A DNA stretch of 39,788 nucleotides from JAPYTY01 sp036338435 (lineage in GTDB: Bacteria; Acidobacteriota; UBA6911; RPQK01; JADFOI01), in NCBI GenBank assembly GCA_036338435.1, contig JAYZCG010000041.1, positions 1-39,788 of the forward strand, read 5' to 3'. Of the stretch, positions 17,126 to 25,779 are shown piece after piece. The stretch's first letter is position 1. Every line of letters starts with the position of its first letter. The notes under the pieces were generated by a model. That model did not search any database. It was not told the origin of the DNA and saw only the letters and a list, made by a program, of their open reading frames with translations. The translations under genes were made by a program, and so were the position numbers.

Positions 17126-19765
17126 TTACTTAGCAAGTAGTTTCTCCAGGACGGAATAAGTGCGCTTCAGGGCTTTGTCTAATCCAGCAGGGTTCTTGCC
17201 GCCAGCTTCAGCTATATCAGCCTTTCCACCACCGCCACCATTTACCAAAGGAGCTATTTCTTGAATTAGATCTTTGGCGCTAATGCGATCTGTTAGATCC
17301 GATGTTACTGTGACAGTCAGGTTGACTTTATCATCTGCGGAAGTTCCAAGCACGACAACACCCGAACTCATTTGATTTTTCAATTCATCGGCAAGTTGGC
17401 GGAGACTAGTTCGGTCAAGATTACTTACCTTCTTGGCAATGACTTGTATTCCCTCAATCTCATGAATTTCTTTTAAGACAGTTTTGCTTTCCTTTTGGGC
17501 CAACTGTAGTTGCAGTTGTGCAAGTTGTCTGGTGGTTTTTTTCATTTCATGCGTTAGTTTTTCTAAAGTTGGGAATAGATCATCTCGCTGTACTTTTAAT
17601 TCTTCTGACATACGTCCAATCAGGATTTCTCCATCCAAGAATCTGTCCAGAGCGTGCTTGCCTGTGAGAGCTTCTAGTCGCCGTATCCCTGCGGACACAC
17701 TGCCTTCATGGATAATCTTAAAAAGTGCGATACTTCCAGTGTGAGTTGCATGTGTTCCACCGCACAATTCCATGCTAAAACCGGGGATTTTAACGACGCG
17801 GACTTGTTGTTGGTATTTTTCACTGAAGAGTGCCATAGCCCCTTCTTGGGTGGCCTCATCGAGATCTCTTGTTTCTGTTTCAATCCGGATATTTTTTCTA
17901 ATTTGACGATTAACCAATTCTTCAATTTGAGAAAGTTCATGGCTGGAGACGCTGGTGTAGTGGGTGAAATCAAAACGCACACGATTGGGATCTACAAGCG
18001 AACCAGCCTGTTTAACATGTTCACCTAACACTTCGCGAAGAGCTGCATGGAGCAGATGGGTGGCGGTATGATTACAAGACGTATGATTGCGTTTGGTTAG
18101 GGAAATATCCATGGACACTACATCGTTCTCCTGCAAAGATCCCCTCACAACTTTAACTTGATGGAGTCGAAGTCCACTGATGGGTTCGTGGACATCTTCG
18201 ACCAAAGCTTCGGTTGTGCTGTTGCTGAGGACCCCCTGGTCTGCAACCTGACCTCCTGCTCTAGCATAAAAGGGAGTTTGATCGAAGATGACCTGGCCTG
18301 TCTTACCTTCGGTTAGTTTTAGTGATTGTTTTTCACCTGCAACGATTGCTAGGATTCGTCCAGACACTTTAGTAGTTTTGGCATATCCAGTGAATTCTGT
18401 TGTTAAATTCTCTTGCGCTAACTTTGTGTAGATGGGCTTTATTTTCTTTTCTCCACCCTTCCAGCTGGCTCTTGCTCTAGCGCGTTGTTTTTCCATTTCT
18501 GCATAGAACCCTTCCTCATCAACTCTGAGGCCACGTTCGGACACCATTTCTTTAGCTAGGTCGAAAGGAAATCCGTAGGTGTCGTAAAGCCGAAATAAAT
18601 CCTTTCCAGGCAAGATTTCATTTTCGGATTTTGCATGGCAGAGTTCATCGAGAAGTTCGGTTCCATGCACTAATGTAGTACTAAAATTCTCCTCTTCTTG
18701 TTTTACAACTTTGGCTACGTATTCTCGTGTTTCAAGGAGCTTTGGGTAGGCGTCTTGCATAAGTTCTGCCACCAGGGTAGTGAGAGTGTGAACAAAGGGA
18801 TCCTGTAGACCCAATATTTTGCCGTGGCGAATCGCACGCCGCATAATTTTTCTTAACACGTAACCGCGGCCTTCATTGCCCGGGGCAATACCATTGTTTA
18901 TCAAAAAGGTACATGCTCGACTATGGTCAGCCAGAATTCTCAGGCTAATATCTTTTTCTTCATTCTGACCATAGGTCACACCAATTTGTTGACAAACCTC
19001 ATTGATAATGGGACGAAAGAGATCTGTGTCATAGTTGCTTGACACTCCTTGAAGTACGCAAGAGAGTCTCTCCAATCCCATACCGGTATCGATAGATGGG
19101 GCAGCAAGCAGTTTTTTTTCTTGAGATACATCCCTATTGAATTGCATAAAGACAAGATTCCAAATTTCAACAAATCGCCCACAATCACATTCCACGGTGC
19201 AGTGTGGATGTCCAGCAGGACTGGCACCCATGTCGTAGTGTAATTCCGAGCATGGGCCACAGGGCCCAGTGGGGCCCATTGACCAGAAATTCTCTTCTTT
19301 GCCCATTCGCACGATTCTTTCCAGGGGGATCCCAATGTCATCTTTCCACAACTGGAAGGCTTCATCATCTTGTTCGTAGACGGTTATGGTTAAGCGATCG
19401 GCAGGAATGGAGTAGATCTGTGTGCATAATTCCCAGGCATACCTGATGGCCTCTTTTTTAAAATAATCACCAAAGGAAAAATTTCCCAGCATTTCAAAAA
19501 AGGTATGATGCCGAGCCGTACGTCCAACTGTTGCTAAATCATTGTGTTTACCACTCACCCGCATGCATTGTTGACTGCTGACAGCACGTTGGTAGTTGCG
19601 TTTTTCTAATCCGAGAAAAACATCTTTAAATTGATTCATTCCTGCATTGGTGAACAAAAGTGTTGGATCGTTTTCAGGAATGAGAGAGCCGCTTCGGATG
19701 CGTTGGTGCCCTTTCTCTGCAAAGTATTTTAGAAATTCTTCGCGAATTTCAGAGGCCGTTCTCAT
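17126..19765 (-). CDS. alaS: Alanyl-tRNA synthetase
   Basis: Charges tRNA(Ala) and edits Ser/Gly mischarging. From the ATG at 19765 the protein is 879 residues, the standard length. This ATG has GGAG 8 bp upstream, whereas the frame extends to a TTG at 19792 with no support. The catalytic core starts TASEIREEFLKYFAEKGH, with HTFFEMLGNFSFGDYFKKEA and GPCGPCSELHYD. The editing domain has HTATHLL (H566, H570) and CGGTHATHTG (C668, H672), all metal ligands intact. The C-Ala domain ends GGGGGKADIAEAGGKNP. It overlaps the 3' end of recX by 17 bp. Confidence 0.98.
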   Translation of the reverse strand: MRTASEIREEFLKYFAEKGHQRIRSGSLIPENDPTLLFTNAGMNQFKDVFLGLEKRNYQRAVSSQQCMRVSGKHNDLATVGRTARHHTFFEMLGNFSFGDYFKKEAIRYAWELCTQIYSIPADRLTITVYEQDDEAFQLWKDDIGIPLERIVRMGKEENFWSMGPTGPCGPCSELHYDMGASPAGHPHCTVECDCGRFVEIWNLVFMQFNRDVSQEKKLLAAPSIDTGMGLERLSCVLQGVSSNYDTDLFRPIINEVCQQIGVTYGQNEEKDISLRILADHSRACTFLINNGIAPGNEGRGYVLRKIMRRAIRHGKILGLQDPFVHTLTTLVAELMQDAYPKLLETREYVAKVVKQEEENFSTTLVHGTELLDELCHAKSENEILPGKDLFRLYDTYGFPFDLAKEMVSERGLRVDEEGFYAEMEKQRARARASWKGGEKKIKPIYTKLAQENLTTEFTGYAKTTKVSGRILAIVAGEKQSLKLTEGKTGQVIFDQTPFYARAGGQVADQGVLSNSTTEALVEDVHEPISGLRLHQVKVVRGSLQENDVVSMDISLTKRNHTSCNHTATHLLHAALREVLGEHVKQAGSLVDPNRVRFDFTHYTSVSSHELSQIEELVNRQIRKNIRIETETRDLDEATQEGAMALFSEKYQQQVRVVKIPGFSMELCGGTHATHTGSIALFKIIHEGSVSAGIRRLEALTGKHALDRFLDGEILIGRMSEELKVQRDDLFPTLEKLTHEMKKTTRQLAQLQLQLAQKESKTVLKEIHEIEGIQVIAKKVSNLDRTSLRQLADELKNQMSSGVVVLGTSADDKVNLTVTVTSDLTDRISAKDLIQEIAPLVNGGGGGKADIAEAGGKNPAGLDKALKRTYSVLEKLLAK

Positions 19766-20246
19766 CTTCTTGACTCCAGGAGATATGTTCAAAATAGGGT
19801 TCCAATTGATGCCGGATCATATGGGAAGCGTATCCCAGACGCACACAGTAGTTGTAGAGTTTTTTAAGAGAGGACGAAAATTTGGGTTCTCCCGATTTGT
19901 TCACCCAAAGAGTAATTGCCTCCTGTAGACTATCCACTTCTCCTCTTTTCTGGTTAACTTGCTCCAAGACCCGGTCGATTATTCTAGCATCGATGCCAGC
20001 TCTTTTTAAATCTTGAGACACTCGAAGATTACCCCAATGACGTCGTTGACGGCGGAAAAGAGCGCGTTCGAGAGCAAAGCTTTCGTCATCGATTAATCCT
20101 GTCTCCTCCAAGTGATCTAGAAGTTCCTCTACTTGTGTCGAAGGATGCTTACGCTTGAGTTTATATCGTAATTCAAAACGACTATGACTTCTTCTAGCTA
20201 ACAAGCGCAGTGCACGCGAGTAGAGTGTTTTTATTCCGGCTTTCAC
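19749..20246 (-). CDS. recX: Regulatory protein RecX
   Basis: Binds RecA filaments and limits recombinase activity. At 165 residues, with a GTG start, it has the three-helix repeats of RecX: ALRLLARRSHSRFELRYKL, LLDHLEETGLIDDESFALERALFRRQRRHWGNLRVSQDLKRAGI (shown by segments near 40-85), and IDRVLEQV. recX next to alaS is a known arrangement (E. coli has recA-recX-alaS), but recA is not upstream here; an ilvE gene and a 189-bp gap intervene. Confidence 0.92.
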   Translation of the reverse strand: MKAGIKTLYSRALRLLARRSHSRFELRYKLKRKHPSTQVEELLDHLEETGLIDDESFALERALFRRQRRHWGNLRVSQDLKRAGIDARIIDRVLEQVNQKRGEVDSLQEAITLWVNKSGEPKFSSSLKKLYNYCVRLGYASHMIRHQLEPYFEHISWSQEDENGL

Positions 20247-20356
20247 TTTTCAGCTATGAGGAGAGAGTTATTATTAAAAATATGTAACCCAACGCTGAAC
20301 TGAGATCAAGGTGCATTCAGCATACTACATGCCACATATATCATGTCTTGATTTCG

Positions 20357-20373
20357 AGTATTGTGAGAATACT
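20357..20373. repeat. Inverted repeat between ilvE and recX
   Basis: AGTATT-GTGAG-AATACT, with 6-bp arms, lies 111 bp upstream of the recX start and 63 bp past the ilvE stop. There is no adjacent T-run, so it is not a clear terminator. It does not match the E. coli or Bacillus LexA boxes. Confidence 0.25.
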
Positions 20374-20435
20374 GGTAAAGCGTGGCACTTGACCCTGTGG
20401 CGTGTAAAGTATCTAACGCAGTCTATGTTTCTTCC

Positions 20436-21359
20436 CTAATAAACTGGTGTCATCCAGCCATGTCGATCCTCGCTCTTTCCTTGGACGTAGTCAAAGAAAC
20501 TGCGCTGGATCTCAAGTGTAATGGGGCCGGGCTTTCCATTGCCCACTGTAATGTGATCAACGGAACAAACTGGCGTGATTTCAGCTGCAGTGCCAGTTAG
20601 AAAGATCTCGTCGGCAAGGTAAAGCGCCTCGCGAGGAATAGGTTGCTGCAAGACGGTGTAGCCGCTCTCGCGGGCTAGCGTTATAGCTGTGTCACGTGTA
20701 ATGCCGGGAAGGATGGCAGCGCTGATTGGAGGCGTGTATAGTGTGCCGTCCATGATGAAAAATATATTTTCTCCACTACCTTCGCTGACATATCCCTGGC
20801 CGTCCAAAGCGATCCCTTCAGTAAAGCCGTTAACAACTGCTTCAAGTTTGATGAGAATGCTGTTGATGTAATTGCCCCCTACCTTAGCCATGGTTGGATA
20901 GGTGTTTGGAGCCGCTCGTGACCAGCTGGAGACACAGACTTCAACGCCGGATTCGGTAGCCTTGTCTCCAAGGTAGCGTCCCCATTCCCATACCATGATG
21001 TAGGATTCAATCGGGATATTAAGTGGGTTAAGACCCAGGCCGCCAACACCAATAAAAATTATAGGCCTTATATAGCAGTGTTCCATGTTGTTAATGCGGA
21101 CGGTTTCTAGGATGGCTTCTTTGAAATCTTTCAGGGAGTAGGGTATTTCAGTACGGTATATTTTACAGGAATTGAAGAGTCTTTCAGTATGTTCTTGCAG
21201 ACGAAAGACTTCTGAACCCCGCGTGGTCTTATAACAACGGATACCTTCAAACCAGGAGGATCCATAATGTAATCCATGGGATGCAACGTGTACATTGGCC
21301 TTGTCCCAGTCCGTAAACTGGCCATTGTGCCAAATTTTAGACGATTTAGGTTGAGCCAT
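20436..21359 (-). CDS. ilvE: Branched-chain amino acid aminotransferase
   Basis: PLP enzyme that transaminates the 2-keto acids of Leu, Ile and Val. The 307-residue product from ATG 21359 matches the family; the frame extends to a TTG at 21395 that adds 12 unsupported residues. It starts with KIWHNGQFTDWDKANVHVASHGLHYGSSWFEGIR (segment 8-41, canonical). The PLP lysine is K159 in TYPTMAKVGGNYINSI. EGIALDGQGYVSEGSGENIF and ILPGITRDTAITLA follow. The group IV aminotransferase fold also covers D-amino-acid transaminase, but these motifs favour IlvE. Confidence 0.95.
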   Translation of the reverse strand: MAQPKSSKIWHNGQFTDWDKANVHVASHGLHYGSSWFEGIRCYKTTRGSEVFRLQEHTERLFNSCKIYRTEIPYSLKDFKEAILETVRINNMEHCYIRPIIFIGVGGLGLNPLNIPIESYIMVWEWGRYLGDKATESGVEVCVSSWSRAAPNTYPTMAKVGGNYINSILIKLEAVVNGFTEGIALDGQGYVSEGSGENIFFIMDGTLYTPPISAAILPGITRDTAITLARESGYTVLQQPIPREALYLADEIFLTGTAAEITPVCSVDHITVGNGKPGPITLEIQRSFFDYVQGKSEDRHGWMTPVY

Positions 21360-21407
21360 GAGGCAAAGAATAGGAGGGTAATCCGAACAAGTCAATCCTG
21401 ACGACGA

Positions 21408-22427
21408 TTAATCTGTGGCTTTCTTAGAGTAGTATCCTTTTTTTGAACGGACTTTTAACCCCCTGCTTTTAGCATCCTTAACTGTTACAGCGGTTTTTCT
21501 CCACGTTCCGTCCTTCACGGGATTGCTGGAGATATAAGCAAGGCGATATTGATGCCGAAGCTCATATGCAATGGAGCGGAATATTACACTGAGTTCTTCA
21601 ATTTTTTCTGGGAAAAATGCAGTTCCTCCAGTGTTCTCAGGGATCATGCTAATTGTATGTTCTAATTTTGTGCGCTGTGATTTGAAGATTCCAAAGAAAC
21701 CTTCGTCAACAGATTCGTTTTCTAAAAAGGAAACAATATAAAGCTGGGCTTCGCTCTCTTCAGCTTTCTCGAGGAGCTCTTCGTGGGAGTAGTAACTGTC
21801 TTTATCTTCTCCGTCAGTAAATACTAAAATGATTTTTTTCAGTTGATTTCCTTCGTGGGCTTTGTCCAAGGCTAGATAGATAGCGTCATAAAGGGCAGAT
21901 CCTCCTGAGACAATAACATTGTCAAGGGCATCGGAGATGTCTTCGACGTCACGCGTAAAGTCTTCTTCTAGCTGAACTTCGCTTTTGAAAGAAATTAAGA
22001 ATAGCTCGTTTTCTGGATTATTCATGGAGAGAAACAATTGGGTTGCGTCGGTGACTAATTCGAATGTGTCACGCATGCTTCCGCTAGAATCGATAACGAT
22101 TCCTACCGTCGAAGGAACGTCATCCTGTCCAAAATAGGTGATTTCTTGTTTAATCCTGTCTTCATAAACTGCAAAGTCGGCTTTTTGGAGATTGGAAGCT
22201 AATTGGTTTTCCTTGTCGTAAACCGTTGCATAAAGAACGACCTGTTCAACTTCAGCGCGAAACTGGACAGAGGACTGGGCAAAGCTTTGTTCTTGAAGGA
22301 AAGGAAGCCAAGCTGTCAAGCACAGCACCAAAAGATACTTGAAGGCGCAGGGAGGTTTTGTGAACACAACGACACAGGGGGTGATGAATGAGTTATTTCC
22401 TGGGCGCAAAATAACCCTCCTTGGCAC
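21408..22427 (-). CDS. VWFA-related acidobacterial secreted protein
   Basis: A 339-residue secreted VWFA-domain protein. MIDAS is intact: IDSSGSM (DSSGS at 113-117), with LVFTDGEDKDSYY for the conserved Asp. It shares with its neighbours the N-terminal ADFAVYEDRIKQEITYF module and the C-terminal ELRHQYRLAYISSNPVKDGTW with GLKVRSKKGYYSKK. As drawn, it overlaps the upstream VWFA gene by 35 bp; a GTG at 22367 would remove the overlap and still leave a good signal peptide (about KYLLVLCLTAWLPFLQEQSF), so the start is uncertain. Probably co-transcribed with the preceding gene. Confidence 0.88.
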   Translation of the reverse strand: MPRRVILRPGNNSFITPCVVVFTKPPCAFKYLLVLCLTAWLPFLQEQSFAQSSVQFRAEVEQVVLYATVYDKENQLASNLQKADFAVYEDRIKQEITYFGQDDVPSTVGIVIDSSGSMRDTFELVTDATQLFLSMNNPENELFLISFKSEVQLEEDFTRDVEDISDALDNVIVSGGSALYDAIYLALDKAHEGNQLKKIILVFTDGEDKDSYYSHEELLEKAEESEAQLYIVSFLENESVDEGFFGIFKSQRTKLEHTISMIPENTGGTAFFPEKIEELSVIFRSIAYELRHQYRLAYISSNPVKDGTWRKTAVTVKDAKSRGLKVRSKKGYYSKKATD

Positions 22428-23301
22428 GCACCTTTAGCTTGGGCATACCCTCGGGAGGATCGAGTCGAACTTTGAGTTTTTGCCAGGAGCCATCCTTTCT
22501 CTTATGGGCGGGAGTATAACCAACTAGATATTGGTTTCGGAGCTCGGAGTGGATCAGGTCACAAAAATAGTCTAGTTGTTTGAAATTATTGGGAAAGAAA
22601 GCCCTAGCTCCAGTAAGTTGTACAATTTGTGTGATAATGCCACGCCCATAGCCAAGGTCTCCCCGTTCACCGATGACATAAATTTGGGCATCGGATTCCT
22701 TGACATAGTCTTTTAGTTCACTAAAAGTGTAACGACTCCTGTTGTCTTCTCCATCGGTAATAACAATGAGAGCTTTTTTCTGATGCCGACCGCTACGAAT
22801 ATGCTCCAAGCCCAAGTATATAGCATCGTAGAGCGCAGTACGCCCCTGAGGGCTTTTGGTAGAAAGCTCATTGCGAATGCTTTTGCTTTGATTGGTGAAA
22901 TCCCTGACGACTGTGGCTCTGTTATTAAAGGTAATCAAAAAATATTCATCTTCCGGATTCCCTTGTTCTAGGAAACGAACTACAGAATTTCGAGCCCCAA
23001 TGATGTTATCTCCCATCGATCCACTCATATCCATTATGATGCCAACGCTAATGGGCGATTTGTCATTAGAAAAATGAGTCAGGGTTTGTTCTAATTTGTT
23101 TTCGAAGACTCGGAAATGGGTTTTTTCTAATCCAATAACATATCGATCAAGTGGGTCCGTAACGGTTACGCGAACTATTACGGTGTCAACATCAACTCGA
23201 AAGCGTGGAGGAATATCATTATTGTCTTTTCCCATTAGCAAGGGAAAAGAGCAGGAGGCAATCAATAGAACAGAAAGAAGGTATCGATGTTTAGTAACCA
23301 T
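22393..23301 (-). CDS. VWFA-related acidobacterial secreted protein
   Basis: A 302-residue secreted VWFA protein and paralogue of the next gene. A signal peptide covers ~1-24 (YLLSVLLIASCSFPLLMG; the Cys at 17 could mark a lipoprotein, but the lipobox is poor). The beta-rich module has VRVTVTDPLDRYVIGLEKTHF and FRVFENKLEQTLTHF. MIDAS is intact in IMDMSGSMGD (DMSGS 91-95), and VITDGEDNRSRYTFSELKDY supplies the further metal-site Asp. The C-terminus is LRNQYLVGYTPAHKRKDGSW, PKLKVRAKEGYFAPRK. Its 3' end overlaps the following VWFA start. Role unknown. Confidence 0.9.
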   Translation of the reverse strand: MVTKHRYLLSVLLIASCSFPLLMGKDNNDIPPRFRVDVDTVIVRVTVTDPLDRYVIGLEKTHFRVFENKLEQTLTHFSNDKSPISVGIIMDMSGSMGDNIIGARNSVVRFLEQGNPEDEYFLITFNNRATVVRDFTNQSKSIRNELSTKSPQGRTALYDAIYLGLEHIRSGRHQKKALIVITDGEDNRSRYTFSELKDYVKESDAQIYVIGERGDLGYGRGIITQIVQLTGARAFFPNNFKQLDYFCDLIHSELRNQYLVGYTPAHKRKDGSWQKLKVRLDPPEGMPKLKVRAKEGYFAPRK

Positions 23302-23387
23302 TTATAATTATGATAGCTGAGTCGTTTAGAAAAGCAAAGGCGTAAGCTTGCACTACAAATGGCAAATATAGGATCCAATTAGCCAAT

Positions 23388-25652
23388 TTATACATCGCTC
23401 ACTTGATCGAAATAGTCAGGAGGGACGAGTATTTCACGCGGCTTACTGCCATTTAGAGGGCCCACCAGGCCCTCATGTTCCAACATGTCCAGAAGCCGTG
23501 CCGCTCGGCCATAGCCTATACGTAAGCGCCGCTGGAGAAGGGAAGTGGACGCCTTACCTGCCTCAACTACAAATCGAGCGGCCTCGTCATAGAGCACATC
23601 CTCCAATTCATGTGGGCCGATTAGATTGTCTTCTTGTTCGTCAGGATTTCCCTCCAAGACTTCTTCTTGATAATCTGGTTCTGCTTGTCGTTTTAGGAAT
23701 TCCGTAATTTTATGAATTTCTTGTTCGCTGACGAAGCCCCCATGGATACGGATTAGCCGCGAAGTGCCTGGGGGCAGAAAGAGCATATCCCCATTCCCCA
23801 GAAGCTGTTCGGCCCCGTTAGAATCTAAAATAGTTCTGGAATCGATACGCGAAGAGACACGAAAAGAGATGCGACATGGGAAGTTTGCTTTAATTAGCCC
23901 GGTGAGGACATCCACCGAAGGTCGTTGTGTTGCTAGAACGAGGTGGATTCCAACCGCTCTAGCCATCTGAGCTATGCGTGTAAGAGAGATTTCTACTTCT
24001 TTGCCTGCGGTCATCATTAAATCTGCCAATTCATCGACGATTAGAACTATGTAAGGCAGCTGGTCCCTATCCTTGAATTCGTCCGCGCCTTTCCTCACCA
24101 ACTGATTGTACTGTTCGGTATTTCTGACGCCTTCCTGAGCGAGAATTTTGTAGCGTTGTTCCATTTCCACAACGGCCCAGCTTAGGGCATTAGCTGATTG
24201 CCTAGGATCTGTCACAATGGGGGTCAGTAGATGGGGGATGTCCTCGTAAACGCCTAATTCCAAACGCTTAGGGTCAATCATAATAAACCGAACATCTGCT
24301 GGAGTCGCTTTGTAGAGGATTGAGCATATTATGCAATTCAGGGCCACACTCTTACCTGACCCGGTAGCACCGGCAATGAGCAAGTGGGGCATACGGCTTA
24401 GATCGCTCACATAGGGATTGCCGTTTATAAGCTTTCCCAAAGCCAGAGTTAGTTTTGATCCAGATTGTTGAAAAGCTCCCCCTTCTAGGATTTCTCGCAG
24501 ATGAATATTTTGCCGATCTAAATTCGGCACCTCGATGCCAACGGTATTTTTTCCAGGAATTCGATCGATACGGACAGATTCAGCCTTTAAAGCTAAGCAT
24601 AGATCGTCTTCTAAATTAGTAATGCGACTGTATTTGACACCGGCTTCGGGTTTAAATTCGAAAGTGGTAACAACAGGCCCCGGATGAATTTGGAGGACCC
24701 GGCCATGGACATCAAATTCTGCACATTTTGTGGATAATGTCTGTGCTCTTTCGATGAGTTCTTGCTCATCGACTCCACTGGCCTCACCTGGCGATGAAAG
24801 AAAGTCTAAGGGTGGAAAATGGTAGGGCTGAATAATCTGGTTTTCCCGAATGGGAGCAAGGGGCTCTTGTGGGTTTGCATTTGCGGTAGGACTAGCTGTA
24901 GATGGGATCGAGTTTGGAGGAAGCTGGAGAGTGACTGTGGGGACATCTTGTGACAACTCTTCTGCAGGAAGATCAGAGGGTTCTTTTGTCGGCTTGGGTT
25001 TGGGTGCTACCTGAGTAACGAGTTGTCTTTTTTCATTCAGTTTAGCAAGTTGTTTTTTTTGCTGACGGCGTTTCTTCCAGTCATTGTAGGAAGAGTACAA
25101 GCTGGCCGAAAGATGTGCCTTTTGATGTTGTAGCCAATTCAGTGAGGCATGTGGAGAAAACCGGGTTGTAATTATTAGGGAAAGGATCAAAATAGTCACT
25201 ACAAAAACAAGTGATCCTAAAAAATTTAAGTAGAGCATTAGGAAATGCGTAATTAAAAGGCCGAGAACGCCCCCGGCCATGAAATTAACAGTTTCAGGAA
25301 GTTTTGGGGGTAGGAGATTAAGAACTGCACTAAGGGATGCCAGGGTGCAGGTAAACCCCAGAATTTTTGCAAAAGGATACGTCCACTGATGCCCTCGCAA
25401 CTTGGTATAACCCATTATGAGTAACACTAATGGAAGATATAGTGCGGATAATCCTAAGTTGTGGAAAAGGGAATCTGCGGCCCAGGCGCCGATCTTTCCG
25501 ACGTAATTGGTATAGTTTTGCGATGATGAGGAGACATTCTGTGCTGGATCTAAGCCGCTGTAACTCAGTAGCGATAATGCTAGTAGAAGGGACACCGCGA
25601 GCAACACCACGCCAAGAGCCTCTCCTACTTTTTTCCGCGGATAAACTGACAT
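23388..25652 (-). CDS. ftsK: DNA translocase FtsK
   Basis: Septal DNA pump that clears chromosome ends and activates XerCD at dif. From ATG 25652 it is 754 residues. Other in-frame starts are GTG 25673 and ATG 25664. Four or five N-terminal membrane segments (within ~15-165) anchor it. A Pro/Ala linker follows, shorter than in E. coli FtsK. The RecA-like motor has Walker A GATGSGKS at 428-435 and Walker B YIVLIVDELADLMM at 534-547, then RPSVDVLTGLIKANFPCRIS. The C-terminal gamma winged helix (LLQRRLRIGYGRAARLLDML) reads the KOPS polarity signals. Confidence 0.97.
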   Translation of the reverse strand: MSVYPRKKVGEALGVVLLAVSLLLALSLLSYSGLDPAQNVSSSSQNYTNYVGKIGAWAADSLFHNLGLSALYLPLVLLIMGYTKLRGHQWTYPFAKILGFTCTLASLSAVLNLLPPKLPETVNFMAGGVLGLLITHFLMLYLNFLGSLVFVVTILILSLIITTRFSPHASLNWLQHQKAHLSASLYSSYNDWKKRRQQKKQLAKLNEKRQLVTQVAPKPKPTKEPSDLPAEELSQDVPTVTLQLPPNSIPSTASPTANANPQEPLAPIRENQIIQPYHFPPLDFLSSPGEASGVDEQELIERAQTLSTKCAEFDVHGRVLQIHPGPVVTTFEFKPEAGVKYSRITNLEDDLCLALKAESVRIDRIPGKNTVGIEVPNLDRQNIHLREILEGGAFQQSGSKLTLALGKLINGNPYVSDLSRMPHLLIAGATGSGKSVALNCIICSILYKATPADVRFIMIDPKRLELGVYEDIPHLLTPIVTDPRQSANALSWAVVEMEQRYKILAQEGVRNTEQYNQLVRKGADEFKDRDQLPYIVLIVDELADLMMTAGKEVEISLTRIAQMARAVGIHLVLATQRPSVDVLTGLIKANFPCRISFRVSSRIDSRTILDSNGAEQLLGNGDMLFLPPGTSRLIRIHGGFVSEQEIHKITEFLKRQAEPDYQEEVLEGNPDEQEDNLIGPHELEDVLYDEAARFVVEAGKASTSLLQRRLRIGYGRAARLLDMLEHEGLVGPLNGSKPREILVPPDYFDQVSDV

Positions 25653-25779
25653 AACCCCGTACATTTCTATCACTTGTCACTGACGAGGGAGCCATTAAAT
25701 TTAAATAATACGAGGCTTTGCAGTTATAGCTCACCAGATCGACTGCAGAGGTCATGTGTGCTGGTCAAAGTGAGCAGGG

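Noticed and set aside
22393..22427. Programmed frameshift joining the two VWFA genes
   Set aside because: Each gene has its own signal peptide, MIDAS and C-terminal tail, so they are separate proteins. The overlap is explained by an uncertain start.
25330..25755. 141-codon minus-strand ORF at the ftsK start
   Set aside because: It overlaps the ftsK membrane region in another frame and has no recognisable motif or ribosome-binding site.
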